From: Gambelia wislizenii
Taxonomy: Eukaryota > Chordata > Lepidosauria > Squamata > Crotaphytidae
DNA length: 64,000 nucleotides
Direction of reading: 5' to 3'
Assembly: GCA_030847615.1 (NCBI GenBank)
Contig: JAUMIR010000003.1
Location: 73,852,001-73,916,000, forward strand
In this document: piece after piece, positions 40,828-53,389 of the stretch
Position numbering within the stretch: position 1 is the stretch's first letter
Layout: every line of letters begins with the position of its first letter
Notes under the pieces: model-generated
Told to the model about the DNA's origin: nothing
Seen by the model: the letters and a program-made list of their open reading frames with translations, nothing else
Database searches by the model: none
Program-made: the position numbers and the translations under genes

Positions 40828-41006
40828 AAGTTGTCCGTGAGTAAAAAAACAGCACAGCCACCTCCAATGCTGGCCGCAAGAGTCATGGACGCCGCCGAGA
40901 GAGAAACGGCGTCGTCCAAAATGGACCCCTTGCCGCACGACAGCCTCGTTACTGCTCCGGAGGCTGCTTGCGCGGCAAGACGCTGAAAGAGGCGTCTGAA
41001 AATCTC
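40828..41006 (-). mobile_element. Half of a hairpin transposon (family H1) inside Copia
   Basis: It starts in the loop (aagttgtcc gtgagtaaaa) and runs through one complete arm to ...gacgctgaaagaggcgtctg aaaatctc. The second arm is missing, as is the Copia segment expected between RT and RNase H. The intact family member is at 59020-59368; this copy is in the opposite orientation. Confidence 0.85.
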
Positions 41007-41023
41007 CTTAGTGTACCAAGCAA

Positions 41024-41460
41024 AAGGGATTGAATGCAATGAAAAGAGTCGCTAGATACTTAAAGGGCACTATGGACTTTCAGTTGAAGCTGCCAGCTAG
41101 CGAAGACCCAAATCTTGTTTGTTATACAGATGCAGATTGGGCTGGCAGTAGTAGTGACAAATGTTCAACAAATGGTTACTTGTTTCTGTATGGAAATGGG
41201 CCTATCTCTTGGGCCAGTCATAGGTAGAATGTTGTGGCACATTCCTTCACTGAAGCAGAATACATTTCTGCAGCAGAGGCATGTACAGAAATGCAATTGC
41301 TTGATAAATTGTTTGTTGATTTTTGTATTGTAGAGCAGAAACCAACTCAAGTGTTTGAGGACAATCAGAGTTGCATTAGTTGTCTGCAAGTGGCAAGAAA
41401 GTGATGCCACGCAACAAGCGTATTAAGACTGTTTGTTTGCCAACTGGTGACAGATGGCAT
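41024..41460 (+). pseudogene. Copia RNase H
   Basis: NAMKRVARYLKGTMDF, then CYTDADWAGSSSDK (first Asp of the RNase H site), NGPISWASH, EAEYISAAEA (catalytic Glu) and EDNQSCI (Asp). There is a stop after the SH and a frame change, but the motif order is complete. Confidence 0.88.
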
Positions 41461-41591
41461 GATAAAGATGATCTACTGTCCTACAAGTGAGATGACAGCT
41501 GATATCCTGATGAAGCCACTGCTGAGAGAGATGTTTGAGATACTACGTGTCAAGATGGGGATACTAGCATGCATGCCAGGTTGAGAAGGGG

Positions 41592-42111
41592 TGTTGGATA
41601 TTTGGGCAACCTAGCATGCTGGATGTTTACGTGATAGTTAAAGAGTTAGGTTGCATGTAACAGATGTCTATAGGTAATTTCCTGTTTGTAACAAGAGATG
41701 TTTACAATCTGTCTTCCGACAGTGAGGTTCTCTTTGAAGTTTTTGTTAGGCTTACACAATGCAGTTACCATTAAGTTTTTATGGAGGGCTCTCCTACATT
41801 TTGTTTTTAAAGATGTAGCAATCAATGTAGAAATTGTTATTCTTTCTTATCTGCATATATTCTTCAAGTATTCAGCCTGTGTAATGTTATTACACATGAA
41901 ACTGTGAATAAACTATTTTTATATACTTCTAATGAAGTCTCTGAGAAGTGTTCCTTTGTTTTTCCTAGACTGTGAAGGGGATGAGTGGCTGGCTTTTAAT
42001 TGTTGGCCTATTTAGAACACGTTTTGTTGCATATAAGTAAATATTCACTCTGCTACTGACTACAGAATATCAGCCAACCATTTTTGGCACCAGATATTTT
42101 GTTCTCTGATA
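41592..42111 (+). repeat. Copia 3' LTR
   Basis: TGTTGGATATTTGG to ...TTGTTCTCTGATA. Lacks an 18-bp internal piece (around gtgggatgccccagactg) that is present in the 5' LTR. Confidence 0.9.
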
Positions 42112-42628
42112 GTAACTGTGGATCTGTGGTCTCCACAGCACCTTGAAACATTACCTGTGTGAATAAAGAAGTCTTCATCTTCTGACAGAAGAAAAGCAAG
42201 GAGGGGGACAATTCTAGCCCCCTGCTGGGCAGAATTTTGAAGTCTAGGGGCAGCCAATGAGAAGGCCCACCAAACATGTTCCCACCAAACATACCTGTGA
42301 AGATGGTGCGATTCAGAGAAGGGCATCACCTGGGGATCCCAGGGCCTAAGCAGGCTTATATGAAGACATAAGTTTTGCCAAATCAGCTGGTCCTAAGACA
42401 CAGAGGACTTTCTAGATCAAAACTAACACTTAGAATTGTGCCCAGAAACAGAAACAATTGTGTCCTATCCACCAACCTTGATCAAACAGTGATCAGAGTC
42501 ATCACCAAATATGGATCAAAGCTAACACAGGGGCTTCTCCATGCATGCTGTGCATTGTACCCATCCTGTAAGCCCATGTGCTCTTCTGCATGTGGAAGCC
42601 CTTTCATCCCAAATCATCCTATATATAA

Positions 42629-42842
42629 TCAGCACTCTGTATTCACGGGTTCTGCATCCATGGATTCTACCAACCATGGCTTGAAAATATTGTGCAGGGG
42701 GAATCAAAAAAGCAAACCTTGCTGCTTGCCATTTTATATAAGGGACACCATTTTACTACACCACTGTATATAATAGGACTTGAGCATCCACAGATTTTGG
42801 TATCCACAGGGGGTCCTGGAACCAAACCCCAGCAAGATACTT
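42629..42842. mobile_element. Tigger-like MITE (second subfamily, copy 2)
   Basis: cagcactctgtattcacggg start, ccaaccatggcttgaaaata and accattttatataagggaca inside, gtatccacagggggtcctgg near the end. Clear sister of 14936-15150. Confidence 0.72.
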
Positions 42843-43299
42843 AAGGAAACATTTATGGACACCCATAAATTCCATACATTACTTATAGTAGTGCTATGTT
42901 CTGTATTGCACTACTTCAGCCTCTAGGTGACACTATTTTTGCAATCAACAGGGTTTCTTGTTCACTCCAGATGTTAACAGATAAGAGGTTTTAAAAGTAT
43001 GAACTTTCTTGATATATTTTACACATATTGCTTCTTTAGTGAAGGCTACCAGAGATCTTGACTCCCTAGAAAACACTGCTGGTTTAGCAGCTGATTGCAA
43101 ATGACATCTGCCTAGCTGCAGTACAACTACAATGGTTATATACCCATGACTAGATTACTGGTAAATTGCTGGATTCAAGTAGTTTAGGTTGCAAACTAAG
43201 CTTGGTAAACCTTTTTTTTACCTTTGTGGGGAGTGGGGCTTCAAATTTTCTTTGGGATTTGTGTGTATATTTATATTGCTGATCTTTCAGTTGTCTCTA

Positions 43300-43500
43300 T
43301 AAAATAGAGTCACAGAATCAGAGTTGGAAGAGGCCTCATGGGCCATCAAGTCCAGCCCCCTGCTCAATGCAAGATCCCCAGCTAAAGGATCCCCAGCAGG
43401 TAATTTGTCCAGCCTCTTTTTGAAGACATTCAGAGAAGGAGATCCCACCACCTCTCTAGGCAATTGGTCCCACTGATGAACTGCTCTTAGAAGCTGAAGA
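43300..43500 (-). mobile_element. CR1/L3-type LINE 3' fragment, antisense
   Basis: Contains cagaatcagagttggaagag, ccatcaagtccagccccctg and tttttgaagacattcagaga, the antisense 3' end of CR1-like elements, of a different subfamily from the 4.6-kb and 28.4-kb copies. Confidence 0.75.
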
Positions 43501-46500
43501 GGTTTGAGGCACAGGTGGTATTCTCATCAGTTCTGCCAGTGAAGAATAGAGGATTACATTGGGACAGGAAGATACTAAAAGTGAATGACTGGCTATGTAG
43601 ATGGTATAAACAGGAGAGATGTGGCTTCTGGGACCACCATCTTAACTTCTTAGACACAGGACTACTGGCTATAGATGAGCTGCATCTTACAAAGACTGGG
43701 AAGAATGCATGGCAAATCTGATCAAGACAGCTTTAAACTAAATCCTGGGGGGATTGGAGGTGACAGCTCAAACATCAGCTTAAAGGCAATCCAATCTTGA
43801 AACAGTTTTTTGAACTACAGTTTCCAGAAACACACCTCCATGCTGGCTGACGGATTCTGGAAGTTTTAGTTCAAAACTATAACTGTAAAAAGCTTTAGAT
43901 TTTCCTTGGGTTTCCCCCCCTTATCCTGCCATTTCATTGTGGTGTAAAGGTTACCCTAGGTTATGTAAGACTATGCCAGTGGTCTGTAACGTAACGTGTG
44001 GCATGTGCTACCATGGTTGGTGAGTCTCTTGAGTACATTCCTTGTGCCTGTTGTTCAAAGGCCACCCTAGATAAGCACAGAGCAGCTTGTCATCAGAAGG
44101 ATGTCCACCAGGAAAAAGCTGTCCATAGCTGCTATACATAGGACTGTTGTACTCTGCAGTGGTACAGAAATCACCCAAACTAATGCTTGAAATCACAGAT
44201 CTTCAAGATATTTTGAGTTGCAGATTAGAGTATTTGTGACAAACTATGTCACAACCAAAATTATTTACTTATTTACAGGTTTAAGTGATGCCAGTAGGGG
44301 AGATCACTGTCAGCATTTATACTCACAAATTGTAGTAGTTGAACTGGACCACTGATGGCACATTTGGCATTGTATCTGATACAGTGGTGTACAATTAGAC
44401 GATGAATCAACATTGGTGACACCTTTGCTTTTCACATAATTTATGTGATAAGGGATACATTAGGTTCTGTAGTCTAGCATCTTGCCTTCAAACATAATAA
44501 TCCCCCTTTAAGGATGAATTGCTGTAGTTCAACAGAACCTTGGGAAGTCAGTGGCAGACAGAATTGCCTTAGCTTTAGTTTTATAACTGAGATTTATTCC
44601 AGAATGTAGAAAGATTCACATTTAGTATAATGACAAAGTAACTGGAAATTATTATTCTTATTTATTTTAGAAGATCTCTTTGAGCTGGGGCACTTTAACA
44701 TGTGTTCTTTCCCTTCTTTGGGCTTTTATTCTGTTTCCAAATTCCACTCCGTATTTTGAAAATAACTTGAAGAGCCATAGGGTGTCTCCCTTTCTCTATG
44801 TTTCTACAAATACAAACCCTGCAGAAGTGGCAGTTTTCAAGAATGTAGATGAGCTTTAAATGTTTTTAGCAAAGCTTGGGGTGGGATACTTTTTTGGACT
44901 ACAATTCCCACAATCTTTCAGCCAGCACAAGCAACGTGTGAGTGATTCTGGGAGCTGTAGTCTAGGGGGGAAAATAACTTTTTCCAAATCCAGCCCCGCT
45001 CTTTAGGGAAATTAGCTAGCAGCTGTTATGATGTTCACATCACCATGCTGAAGATAATAATTTCTTACTGACTGAGCTGAGGGTTCTGTTGTTCTAGCGT
45101 ACATGTGTGCATGGAAGCACCATAGCCTCAATTCCCTTGATTTCAAGAGGTTCCCAGTGATCTTTATTAGAGCCTGAGCCTGGGTGAGCACTGCTAAGGC
45201 TTGTTCAGTTCGTACAGTTACAAATAATGTTTCACAAATGCAGTACATTGTTTAAGAAGGCATGTGAAGAAGTTGGCATCTGAGAGGTTCTATACAAGGA
45301 TTTAGGTGTACAGAATCTACTTTGCTGTAGACATAAGAAATCCTTGCTGAGCCGCTGCAAAACACAGAGGTATACCAGTAGAACCCAATTTGTTACCCTT
45401 CCATTCCTATTCTACATGATAAGACAGCGACCAGTAAGACAGGTGAGATGGGATGAGACCTGTAACTTACTAAATGGTGACTGAAAGAAATAACTATCTA
45501 TTATGCTAACTAAACCTCTCCATAGTCTTGCCTTGCATCTCAAGTGAGTCTACAAGTTGCAGAGTTCAGCTTCATGAATTATAGGCTTAATTATTAATGG
45601 AATGCAAAGGAATAGTTTAGTACCTGGCAGGCCTCTGAAGTGTGGCTGTTGCTCCCACTATTTTGTCTATCAGGGCAGCGAGACCCCTCTATGTTTAATA
45701 GCACCTGTGCCCCTGTATGACTTGTGACTTTTCCTGGGTGTCCCTGACAGAACCAGTGTGGTGATTTTTGCTAACAGAGCCAGTATGTTATAGTGGTCTG
45801 AGCATTGGAATTGTTAAGAGCAATGCACTAGGTCTGCTGGTTTGAGGCAGTAACTCTCTGCAGGATCTTACAGGCCAAAGGTTTTAAAAACAGACAATTA
45901 ACCAGAGTGACTCCAAGTAAAATTGAAGTAGAAGGGAAGAAATTAGGTTGAAGACAATCTGATTTTGCAGCAAAAACCAATTACAGTATTTCTTTATTTA
46001 AAGGAAATAAATAACAGTAGATACCAACAGAACAATATATTGGATACAAACTGTTAATAGCAGTTTTTCAAAGGAAAAAGAGAGGACGATGGTATGGGTG
46101 CTAAAAACCCTACTCTGACCAATCTAAGGGAAGCTAGAGGGCTTCAGCTAAGCTTAAGAGACTATAGAATAAGACACACATGCATTTTCTCACCCTCTCA
46201 TGCAAAGAAGAAGCTGGGTGGCTGAAGATCTAGAAGAAGGAGATCATGTGGGGGGGGGTCAAAATGAAGGAGATCTGGAAAAAACTTCTAGAAAGGAGAG
46301 ACTCTCTCTCTCTCATTCTCTCTCGGCCCTATATATAGCCCTTTTCTAACTTGGGGGCTGCCACCTGGAGTGAAGAGTCACTCTGGGCAGTGAATATTAT
46401 TCTATTGGAGGGTTCAAAAGACTTCATGTGTGTAGAATGATGAGTGCAAAGGGTTTTTTGGTCTGTGTGCAAAGGGCAGATGTGAACATGACATCTGCCT

Positions 46501-46532
46501 TTCAACATCTGGGCGCTGGCAGTGACTCATAC
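43501..46532. other. No gene recognised
   Basis: Two short palindromic MITE-like pieces (43792-43890 with ttgaactacagtttccagaa; 44880-44985 with ttggactacaattccca) and a fragment of a tRNA-SINE head at about 45779-45815. The rest is unrecognised. Confidence 0.5.
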
Positions 46533-46859
46533 GACTTTTTCGGACGCGAAGAAAGTAACACAAGCAGCCTCGTCAGCTAGCGAGGCTGCTGCGCTGCAAA
46601 GCATCAGTTTCGTATGACGCTCGCCCCTGCCAGTACTGTTGCATTACCGCGGGGAGAGTTGAGCATCATATTTCGTTGATTTTTACTCACGATCAACTTT
46701 CGTGAGTAAAAATCAACGAAATATGACGCTCAACTCTCCCCGCGGTAACGCAACAGTACCGGCAGGGGTGAGTGTCATATGAAACTGACGCTTTGCAGTG
46801 CAGCAGCCTCGCAAGCTGACGAGGCTGCTTGCGTTACTTTCTTCGTGTCCGAAAAAGTC
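46533..46859. mobile_element. Long near-perfect hairpin transposon (family H2)
   Basis: 327 bp folding on itself about 46696. Outer arms gactttttcggac(g/a)cgaag and inverse; inner arms ttgatttttactcacga and tcgtgagtaaaaatcaa; unpaired loop about 7 nt, tcaactt. It is CpG-rich in an AT-rich setting. No target duplication could be fixed. No coding capacity, so non-autonomous. Confidence 0.85.
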
Positions 46860-46991
46860 CTTAGATGGTCTGAGGAGACAAACAATGGAGTTGCACACAT
46901 TTGACAATGCCAGTTAAGTATAGACTTTTGCCTTCCTTCAAATCTAAATAGGATTGCCCAACAGCTTTGGAAACTGCACAATAACTTACAA

Positions 46992-47014
46992 TGTGTGTGT
47001 GTGTGTGTGTGTGT
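46992..47014. repeat. (GT)n microsatellite
   Basis: Uninterrupted TG dinucleotides, about 11 units. Confidence 0.95.
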
Positions 47015-47291
47015 ACCAGTCTGATCCAGTTTGGCAGGATCTTCCTTCAGTGGAGAAAAGCCAGACAGTTAAGCACTGATTGCTTTCCATGAGACCATTT
47101 CCTTGTCAGCAGGAGGGTGGGAAATTCCAGTTTGTACCTTAAAATGAGGCCTGACTTTCCAAGATAGACAAGGAATCCAGGCTTTTCACTGCCCTACCCT
47201 TCCAACATGCTTCTTTACAATGTGTGCAAACTTTGGCAAGAGGCAGCTCCCTGCCTTAAGCATTGCAATTCTACGTGCAATTTGTATTTAT

Positions 47292-47500
47292 CCAGCATAA
47301 CAGACTAGGACTCCAGGAGACTAGAGTTCAAATCCCCCAAGCAGCCATGGAAACCCATTGAGTGACTTTGACCAACTCATACTCTCTTAGCCCCAGAGGA
47401 AAACAATGGCAGCCCTCCTGTGAAGAAATCCTCCCAAGAAAACCATATGAAAGGATTTCCATAAGTCAGAGTTGACTTAAAGGCAAATAACAACAACCAA
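47292..47500 (+). mobile_element. tRNA-derived SINE (diverged)
   Basis: actaggactccaggagacta, gttcaaatcccccaagcagc, ctcccaagaaaaccatatga and the ggcaaataacaacaacc tail align along the copy at 11936. Head partly lost. Confidence 0.78.
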
Positions 47501-49955
47501 ATTTCCTATTTTTTGTCCATTTTTAAAATTCACTCAATTTCTTTCAATTCTATTCCTCAGTAGGCTGAAATCTTAAATCTGTTATATGTGTGTGTATCCT
47601 TTTGAACTGCTATGTTAGTTTAAATTAGTAATGTGCTTATGGACACAGAGGGACATTTATGGAGCATGGCCAATGCCCAGGACATGAACTGGGAGCCTAG
47701 GATCAATGCTCAGACCTCAGAGCCCTTTTCAGTCATAGAAGTGATCATAGACATGTGATTCCAGTCCCTGGGGATGGCAAGCGATATGACACCTCAATAT
47801 GACCATGCCTTGGCTGAGTGCTAGCATCCTAGATGAGAGAGACAAAAAAGGTGATTTCTTGTCCTCTGCATCTTTTGGCATATGTATTGATTATTTTTGT
47901 AACTTGAGAGGAAACAGAGAGCAACATATGATTGTAGTGGCCATGTAGACTCTAAGGTCTATTTGCTGAATGCTGGTACTTACAATTACTATTTGGGGTC
48001 AGACTAGATAGCCCATGAGACTCTGGAAGTCTGCAAAGTCTTTTTCCTTTAACTCTCAGGCTTAGTCAAGTCAATGTTCTTACTAATCAACCCTATGTTC
48101 CAGAAACATATGATAAGCTGAGGTAAACAAATTCTTTCTCTAATAGCGGTCGAACTGTACCTAAATGTTCCTAAGCTATTTTGCCTTGTACTTTCTGAAC
48201 TATCAACAATTGTTGCAGAGAAATTGCTGACACCAAAGAGGAGGAGGGAATTGTTTTTGCATACAGTCATTAAACTGTATAAAGGTTTTCTGTAGTCATG
48301 ACTCGGGGTTCTGACTCTTTGGAAGATATTCCAGTCAGGCCCACCGGTGTAATAAAATTCACTTTCCAATTCGTGGGTCTGCTGTTCCATTATTTCTGCA
48401 TCATGATGAGATACCCACAGAGCAATGTAAAGCACAGCTGAACTGCTTATGGGACCCACTTCTCCCCCCACACACACTTTTTCTTTACTAGAACCCAAAC
48501 AGCCACCAGTCAGAGTCAAGTGTGGAGTTGTAGTAGGAAGGTGAGACAAACTTGCCTTCAATGACATGCTGAATCCAGAGTTGTCTTTTTGCAGCACATT
48601 TTGTTTGCTTTTGCTAAAAACAGTACACATACTTCTAATTTTCTCTGAAAATTTTCTTAAACTCAGAAACTCAATTGGAAGGGCAGAGTTTAAAATAAGT
48701 GTGAGTGTTTTTTTTTAAAAAATCCCCATTTTGTATTGTTTAGGTTTTATCTTGTATAATTCCATTGTATTTTGTAAAAGAAGGAAAATAAATGAGGGTT
48801 TTTTTTTTAAAAAAAAGAACAGATTTTGATCTAAAACTTTCTGCCTGCCTTGATCAGCGGGTTATTTTGTGGTGCAGGTTAAAACAAAGATGCCTCACAA
48901 AAGAAAACTTTCTGTACGTACATCCAAACAAAGTGCCTTTTTGTTTGGAGTGAACCACGGGGCAGTTTTGCTGGAAGTCCTTTGGGCTGTGCCTTACAAG
49001 TTGTAGGGTGGATCTGAGAAAGTGGCCACAGGCTATCTGTTCTCATAGGGAAGTTCAGCAGAGGAAGTCAAGAGAACATGGCCCTCGGCCCCGAAAATGC
49101 TGCCCACCCAGGATTTAGTTCTGCAATTTAAATATATAATCAGTGACAGATGGTAATATGAACTGCAGAAGGAACTATTCTACCCCTGGACATTTTTCAC
49201 ATACCGAAAAGTAAAGAGCTTGAACAACAAATTAAAGAGATCACCTTTCCACTTTGCCCACAGCCCAGGATATAGATGTTTCCAACCACATTATCAGGAA
49301 CAGCCAAGAAAGAGGACCGAGAGAGCAGCATATAGCCTACACAGTTCATCAGATTTCCTTTTATATTGTTTTCTGCCTGGGAGGATTTGTGGTGGTGAAG
49401 CCTCTACTTCATTAATGGAAGTGTAGCACATGTGGACATATGGCACTCACAGCACCTTGTGAATCAAGGCTGAACCATGTGCGCGCAACCTCAGCTTCTC
49501 CACCTACATGCAGGTTGTTGTTACCTGCTGGGGAGCTCCCATCTCCACAGAAAAATGTAAGAGTGATTGTTCTACATGTATCAATTTCCATACAGGAAGC
49601 AAGAACTTCCTCCACAGATACTGGAGCTTCCAAGCCCTAGACAGGTAACAGAAGATAATCATAACAACGGCTCCTAGTTGCTATGGCTACATGTCACCTC
49701 AGAGGTGGTGTTTCTCTGTACACATGTTTTTGGGGATCAGGGATTCAAGAGTGCTATTTTGCTCAGGTCTTGCTTCAGGATTTTCATAGGGCCCCAGCTG
49801 CTGGTGACTGTGGTAAGATCATGCTGGACTAGATAGGACTTTGGTCTGATCAAGCAGGATTCCTGTTACGTTCTAAATGCATTGATTGTATCCTGTGTGT
49901 ATGTGTCTCTTTGTAGAGAGAGGCAAAAACAACAAGCAGTTTTCTGGAAAACAAC
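47501..49955. other. No gene recognised
   Basis: A 193-codon open frame at 48049-48630 (-) has no recognisable motif, no splice-site context and unusual composition. I treat it as a chance frame. No repeat identified. Confidence 0.45.
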
Positions 49956-49959
49956 AACA

Positions 49960-50345
49960 ACCACCACTACTACTACTGCTAGAACTACTACATTTATTTC
50001 TTATCCACCTCTCCCTATGGATTGAGGTGAGAAACAACAAATTAGCATATACTGGTAAATATAACGTTGGTTAAAAAACACAATTTAAAAACATATATCA
50101 ATTTAAAAGAACAAGGAAGACCAAGACATTTTAAAACAATCAATACATGATTTAAATTCAGTTTAAAATCATCTGAATAGGCCTGCCAGAAGAGACTGGT
50201 ATTTAATACTGCTTTAAATTTAGATAGCATATTCAGCTGTCATATCTGGCAGGCCGTTACACAGTCTAGGGGCCGCTGAAGAAAAAGTTATCTGGGTGAC
50301 AATTGCCTTTTGTGAGTGTTTGTGAAGCCAAGGCAAGAGGCAGAA
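49960..50345 (-). mobile_element. L2-like LINE 3' fragment, antisense
   Basis: acatttatttcttatccacc near a short (ACT)n tract, then ggcctgccagaagagactgg and ctggcaggccgttacacagt, words found at the 3' end of lizard L2-type LINEs. Confidence 0.5.
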
Positions 50346-51599
50346 ACCACTGTTTTTAGTTGCATGATGACTTTAGGGTCTAATTCAAATTAGTATTGTC
50401 ATGAATGCCTAGTATTCATAGTGGAGGTATTAGGAGTGTTGTGTCAGAGGAATTATGTGTGATCTGTGAGAACTTAAAGCAACGAAAAGGAGTCACCAAA
50501 TTAAAGACCTACATTATAATTGAAATTACTGCAGTTTCACTTACTGCCCTCAGATGGTAATCAAGGCTATGCTGGACTGGATAATTCCAAAAACAGCATT
50601 AATCTGACTGCAATTCAATAATACATATTTTCTTTTTATACACAGCAATTACCGTTTTTGTAGTACTTTTGTATCCACTAATTTAGTTTGATGGTGATGT
50701 TCTATTGTTCAGAGAAGAGTTAGAAAGTGAAAGAAACCATACAGGCCAAGTTCTAAACACATGATGTGAATGTGTGTCTTGTTGAAAACAATGGAACTCA
50801 CATCCAAAAATGCTGTTTAGGATTCTGCCAATGAAAACACATAGATAGCATGTCTTACTTTATCCTGCATTTGACTAACACAGCTACCCAAGTGGATTTT
50901 ATTGCCAACTGAATTCTATCATTATCCTTAGCTGGAAAGCTTTCCCCTTGCTTAGCAGGAATAAATTGCATCACTCTTATTAATATATCCACAGGGATTA
51001 CTACTATCCCTCATTACAGAAAACTGCTTATCAGATAGATTATGCCAGAAAAAATTCTGAAACCTTGTACAGTGTGTGCACTGCAAAAAGCATAACAAAC
51101 ATATGTGAAGAAGTGTGAATTCCTGTAATGTAATGACTTCATAATGTTTTCTGCCGAACAGAGCTCATATTATGTAGCATGTGTGAGATTTACATGTACA
51201 AAAATATTATGCTTTCTTACCTGGAAGTAAGTCCCATTAACAAAATGTTGCAGTATGTTCCTGCTCAGCAAGGAAAATTCTTTTTGAACTTACTATTACT
51301 TCAATTAAAATTCTAATAACTGTTTAGTTAATGACATTCCTGTATAGTGCTACTTCTCATATTTGAACATTTTTAAATTATTTCTTTTTTCTTAATCTGG
51401 TCTTTTGGTCTAACTAGAAGAATTTCCAAAACAATTCTAGCATTGGAGTATGTAGCATTTATTCAGTTTCATTAGGGTTTCCTTGCTTTTGCTCTCCCTC
51501 ATGTTATACGTGAGAACATTCACATTGAACAAACATTGAGAAAAGGCATTTTTAGAAAACTTTAATGCTGAATACAAAGAAAAAAGAATGACAAAATAA
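50346..51599. other. No feature recognised
   Basis: AT-rich sequence without coding frame or repeat that I can name. Confidence 0.5.
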
Positions 51600-52436
51600 T
51601 ATTTTAAAAATATTTTTTATTAAATAATTATTTTAACTACATCAAGAATGACAAAGATTGAGAAAAGAAGAAAGTCAGAAAACTGAAATACAATAAAATA
51701 AGAATGAAAGAGTGCAGAACAAAAATGAAAAAAGAAAAAGGAAAGGAAACAAGTGACTTTCAATCGTTCTTTCAGCAGTTATACATACGTATACGGTAGT
51801 TATTCATACCTCTCTCTCTAAAATTACAACATATTCCTTTCTTTCAATAGCCTATTCTTTCTAATTATCAAAACAAAAAATTAACAAGTCATTTTCTTTT
51901 TCCCACAAAAAATCAATAAGAGGTTTCCAGTCTTTGAGAAATTTGCTAATGTCCTTTTTCTAATCAAATCAAACAATTTGTCCATTTCTGCTAAATCTCT
52001 CAGTTTCAACAACCATTCCTCCATTGCATGTAGTTTGAATTCTTCCATCTTTGTGCATACAACAGTCTTGTTGCCATGGTCATATACTGAAATAATCTTC
52101 CATGACTCTTTTCCAGCTATACATCCATCAATCCCCCCAAAAAAGAGTTCTGCATCAATGTGTGTATTTCAATCCAATTTTTAAAGCTTTTTCATATGTC
52201 CATCACACATGGTAAAATGTCTCTTCATGTTGTTCACATTTCCAACATACATTAGATACACATTTATACATTTTAGACAATTTCTCTAGTGTCATATTCC
52301 AATGATACATTATTTTATAAAAATTCTCTTTAAGATCATAACATAATGTAAATTTCAACCTCTTTGACCACATATTTTCCCATAGATCCATGTGTATGTT
52401 ATTACCAAAATTCTTAGCCCATTTATCATACACTCT
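51600..52436 (-). mobile_element. L1 LINE 3' end, antisense
   Basis: The - strand frame 52433-52203 reads WENMWSKRLKFTLCYDLKE, NFYKIMYHWNMTLEKLSKM and CWKCEQHEETFYHV, the C-terminal cysteine-containing region of L1 ORF2. The remaining ~600 bp down to an A/T-rich end matches an L1 3' end in position. It is 5' truncated. Confidence 0.85.
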
Positions 52437-52496
52437 TTAACTTCTTGTTCTTCCATTTCAAATTTCAACAAATTGAATAACAAAGTCATAAATAAA

Positions 52497-52605
52497 TTGG
52501 TTGTTATATGCCTTCAAGTTGACTCTGACTTATGGCAACCCTATCATAGGGGTTTCTGGCAAGATTTATGCAGAAGTAGTTTGCCATTGCCTTCCTCTGA
52601 ATATA
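52497..52605 (-). mobile_element. tRNA-derived SINE, 3' part only
   Basis: Antisense tail and body (gttatatgccttcaagttga, ctatcataggggtttctggc, ttgccattgccttcctctga). The head is missing. Confidence 0.75.
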
Positions 52606-53040
52606 ACCTATAGCATCTAGAGGAATTCCATGGAGGAATGTACTAATCAGTCTTGACCTTGTTTAGCTTCTGATATTAGACAAGATCTGGTGCCTTCAGG
52701 GTATGTAGTTACTCACATATAAATAAGTAGTCAACAACTAAAGCTGCTGCCACACTGCGGAAATAATGCAATTTGACACTGCTTTAACTATCATGGTTCC
52801 ATCCTATAGAATTCTGGGATCTGTAGTTTGTTGTGGCACTAGAGTTCTCTGACAGAGAAAGCTAAATAGCTCACAAAACCACAAATCCCAGAGTTCCATA
52901 GCAATGAGCCATGGTAATTAAAGCCAGGGCCGGTTTAAGGAATTTTGGGGCCCCCTGCAATGCTTTACTTTGGGGCCCCCATATGTTTTTCTCAGATCAG
53001 TGTAACCTAACCTATTCACCATACAGGATGTTCAGATTAG

Positions 53041-53276
53041 AGTAGGACCCCTGTATCCATGGATTCATTATCCATGGGACACAAAACAGCACAGCTACCA
53101 TAGAGTCTTCCTAGAAAATATGTCTTCCCTAGCCCTTTTCTAGGCCCTCCAAGGCAACTCTATGGTATTTTAAACCAGAAGTCCCATTATTTTCAATGGC
53201 GTTCACTATTATTCATGGTTTTCAGAATCCACGACCCCCCCCCGAACCAATCCCCAGTGGATAAGAGGGGCCTACT
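53041..53276. mobile_element. Tigger-like MITE (copy 2), nested
   Basis: agtaggacccctgtatccat ... agaggggcctact ends; interior aggccctccaaggcaactct shared with 12643-12890. Confidence 0.75.
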
Positions 53277-53389
53277 ATATTACATAATTTGCCACCAATA
53301 ATTTAGTTTAAAAACTATATTATAGGCACTAACATAATATTTTTTGTTTATTAGCAATTACCGGTAATGTAATGGTGTAGATTTCCTCA

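Larger units (their letters stand above)
36748..42111 (+). mobile_element. Ty1/Copia LTR retrotransposon, both LTRs present, coding region decayed
   Basis: A 535-bp 5' LTR (36748-37282) and a 520-bp 3' LTR (41592-42111), both starting TGTTGGA, are flanked by the perfect 5-bp duplication GTAAC (36743-36747, 42112-42116). A purine tract (gagaagggg) precedes the 3' LTR. The coding order gag - protease - integrase - RT - RNase H is the Copia order (integrase before RT), which separates it from Gypsy and retroviruses. It carries three foreign inserts: a SINE, an antisense LINE fragment and half of a hairpin transposon. LTR divergence, including an 18-bp indel, shows it is not recent. Confidence 0.93.

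Noticed and set aside
37100..41600. Gypsy or endogenous retrovirus origin for the 36.7-42.1 kb element.
   Set aside because: Integrase precedes RT and RNase H, and there is no envelope or Gypsy/retroviral order; this is Copia.
48049..48630. 193-codon open frame on the - strand.
   Set aside because: No family motif, signal, domain or splice context; consistent with a chance frame in a repeat-rich intergenic region.
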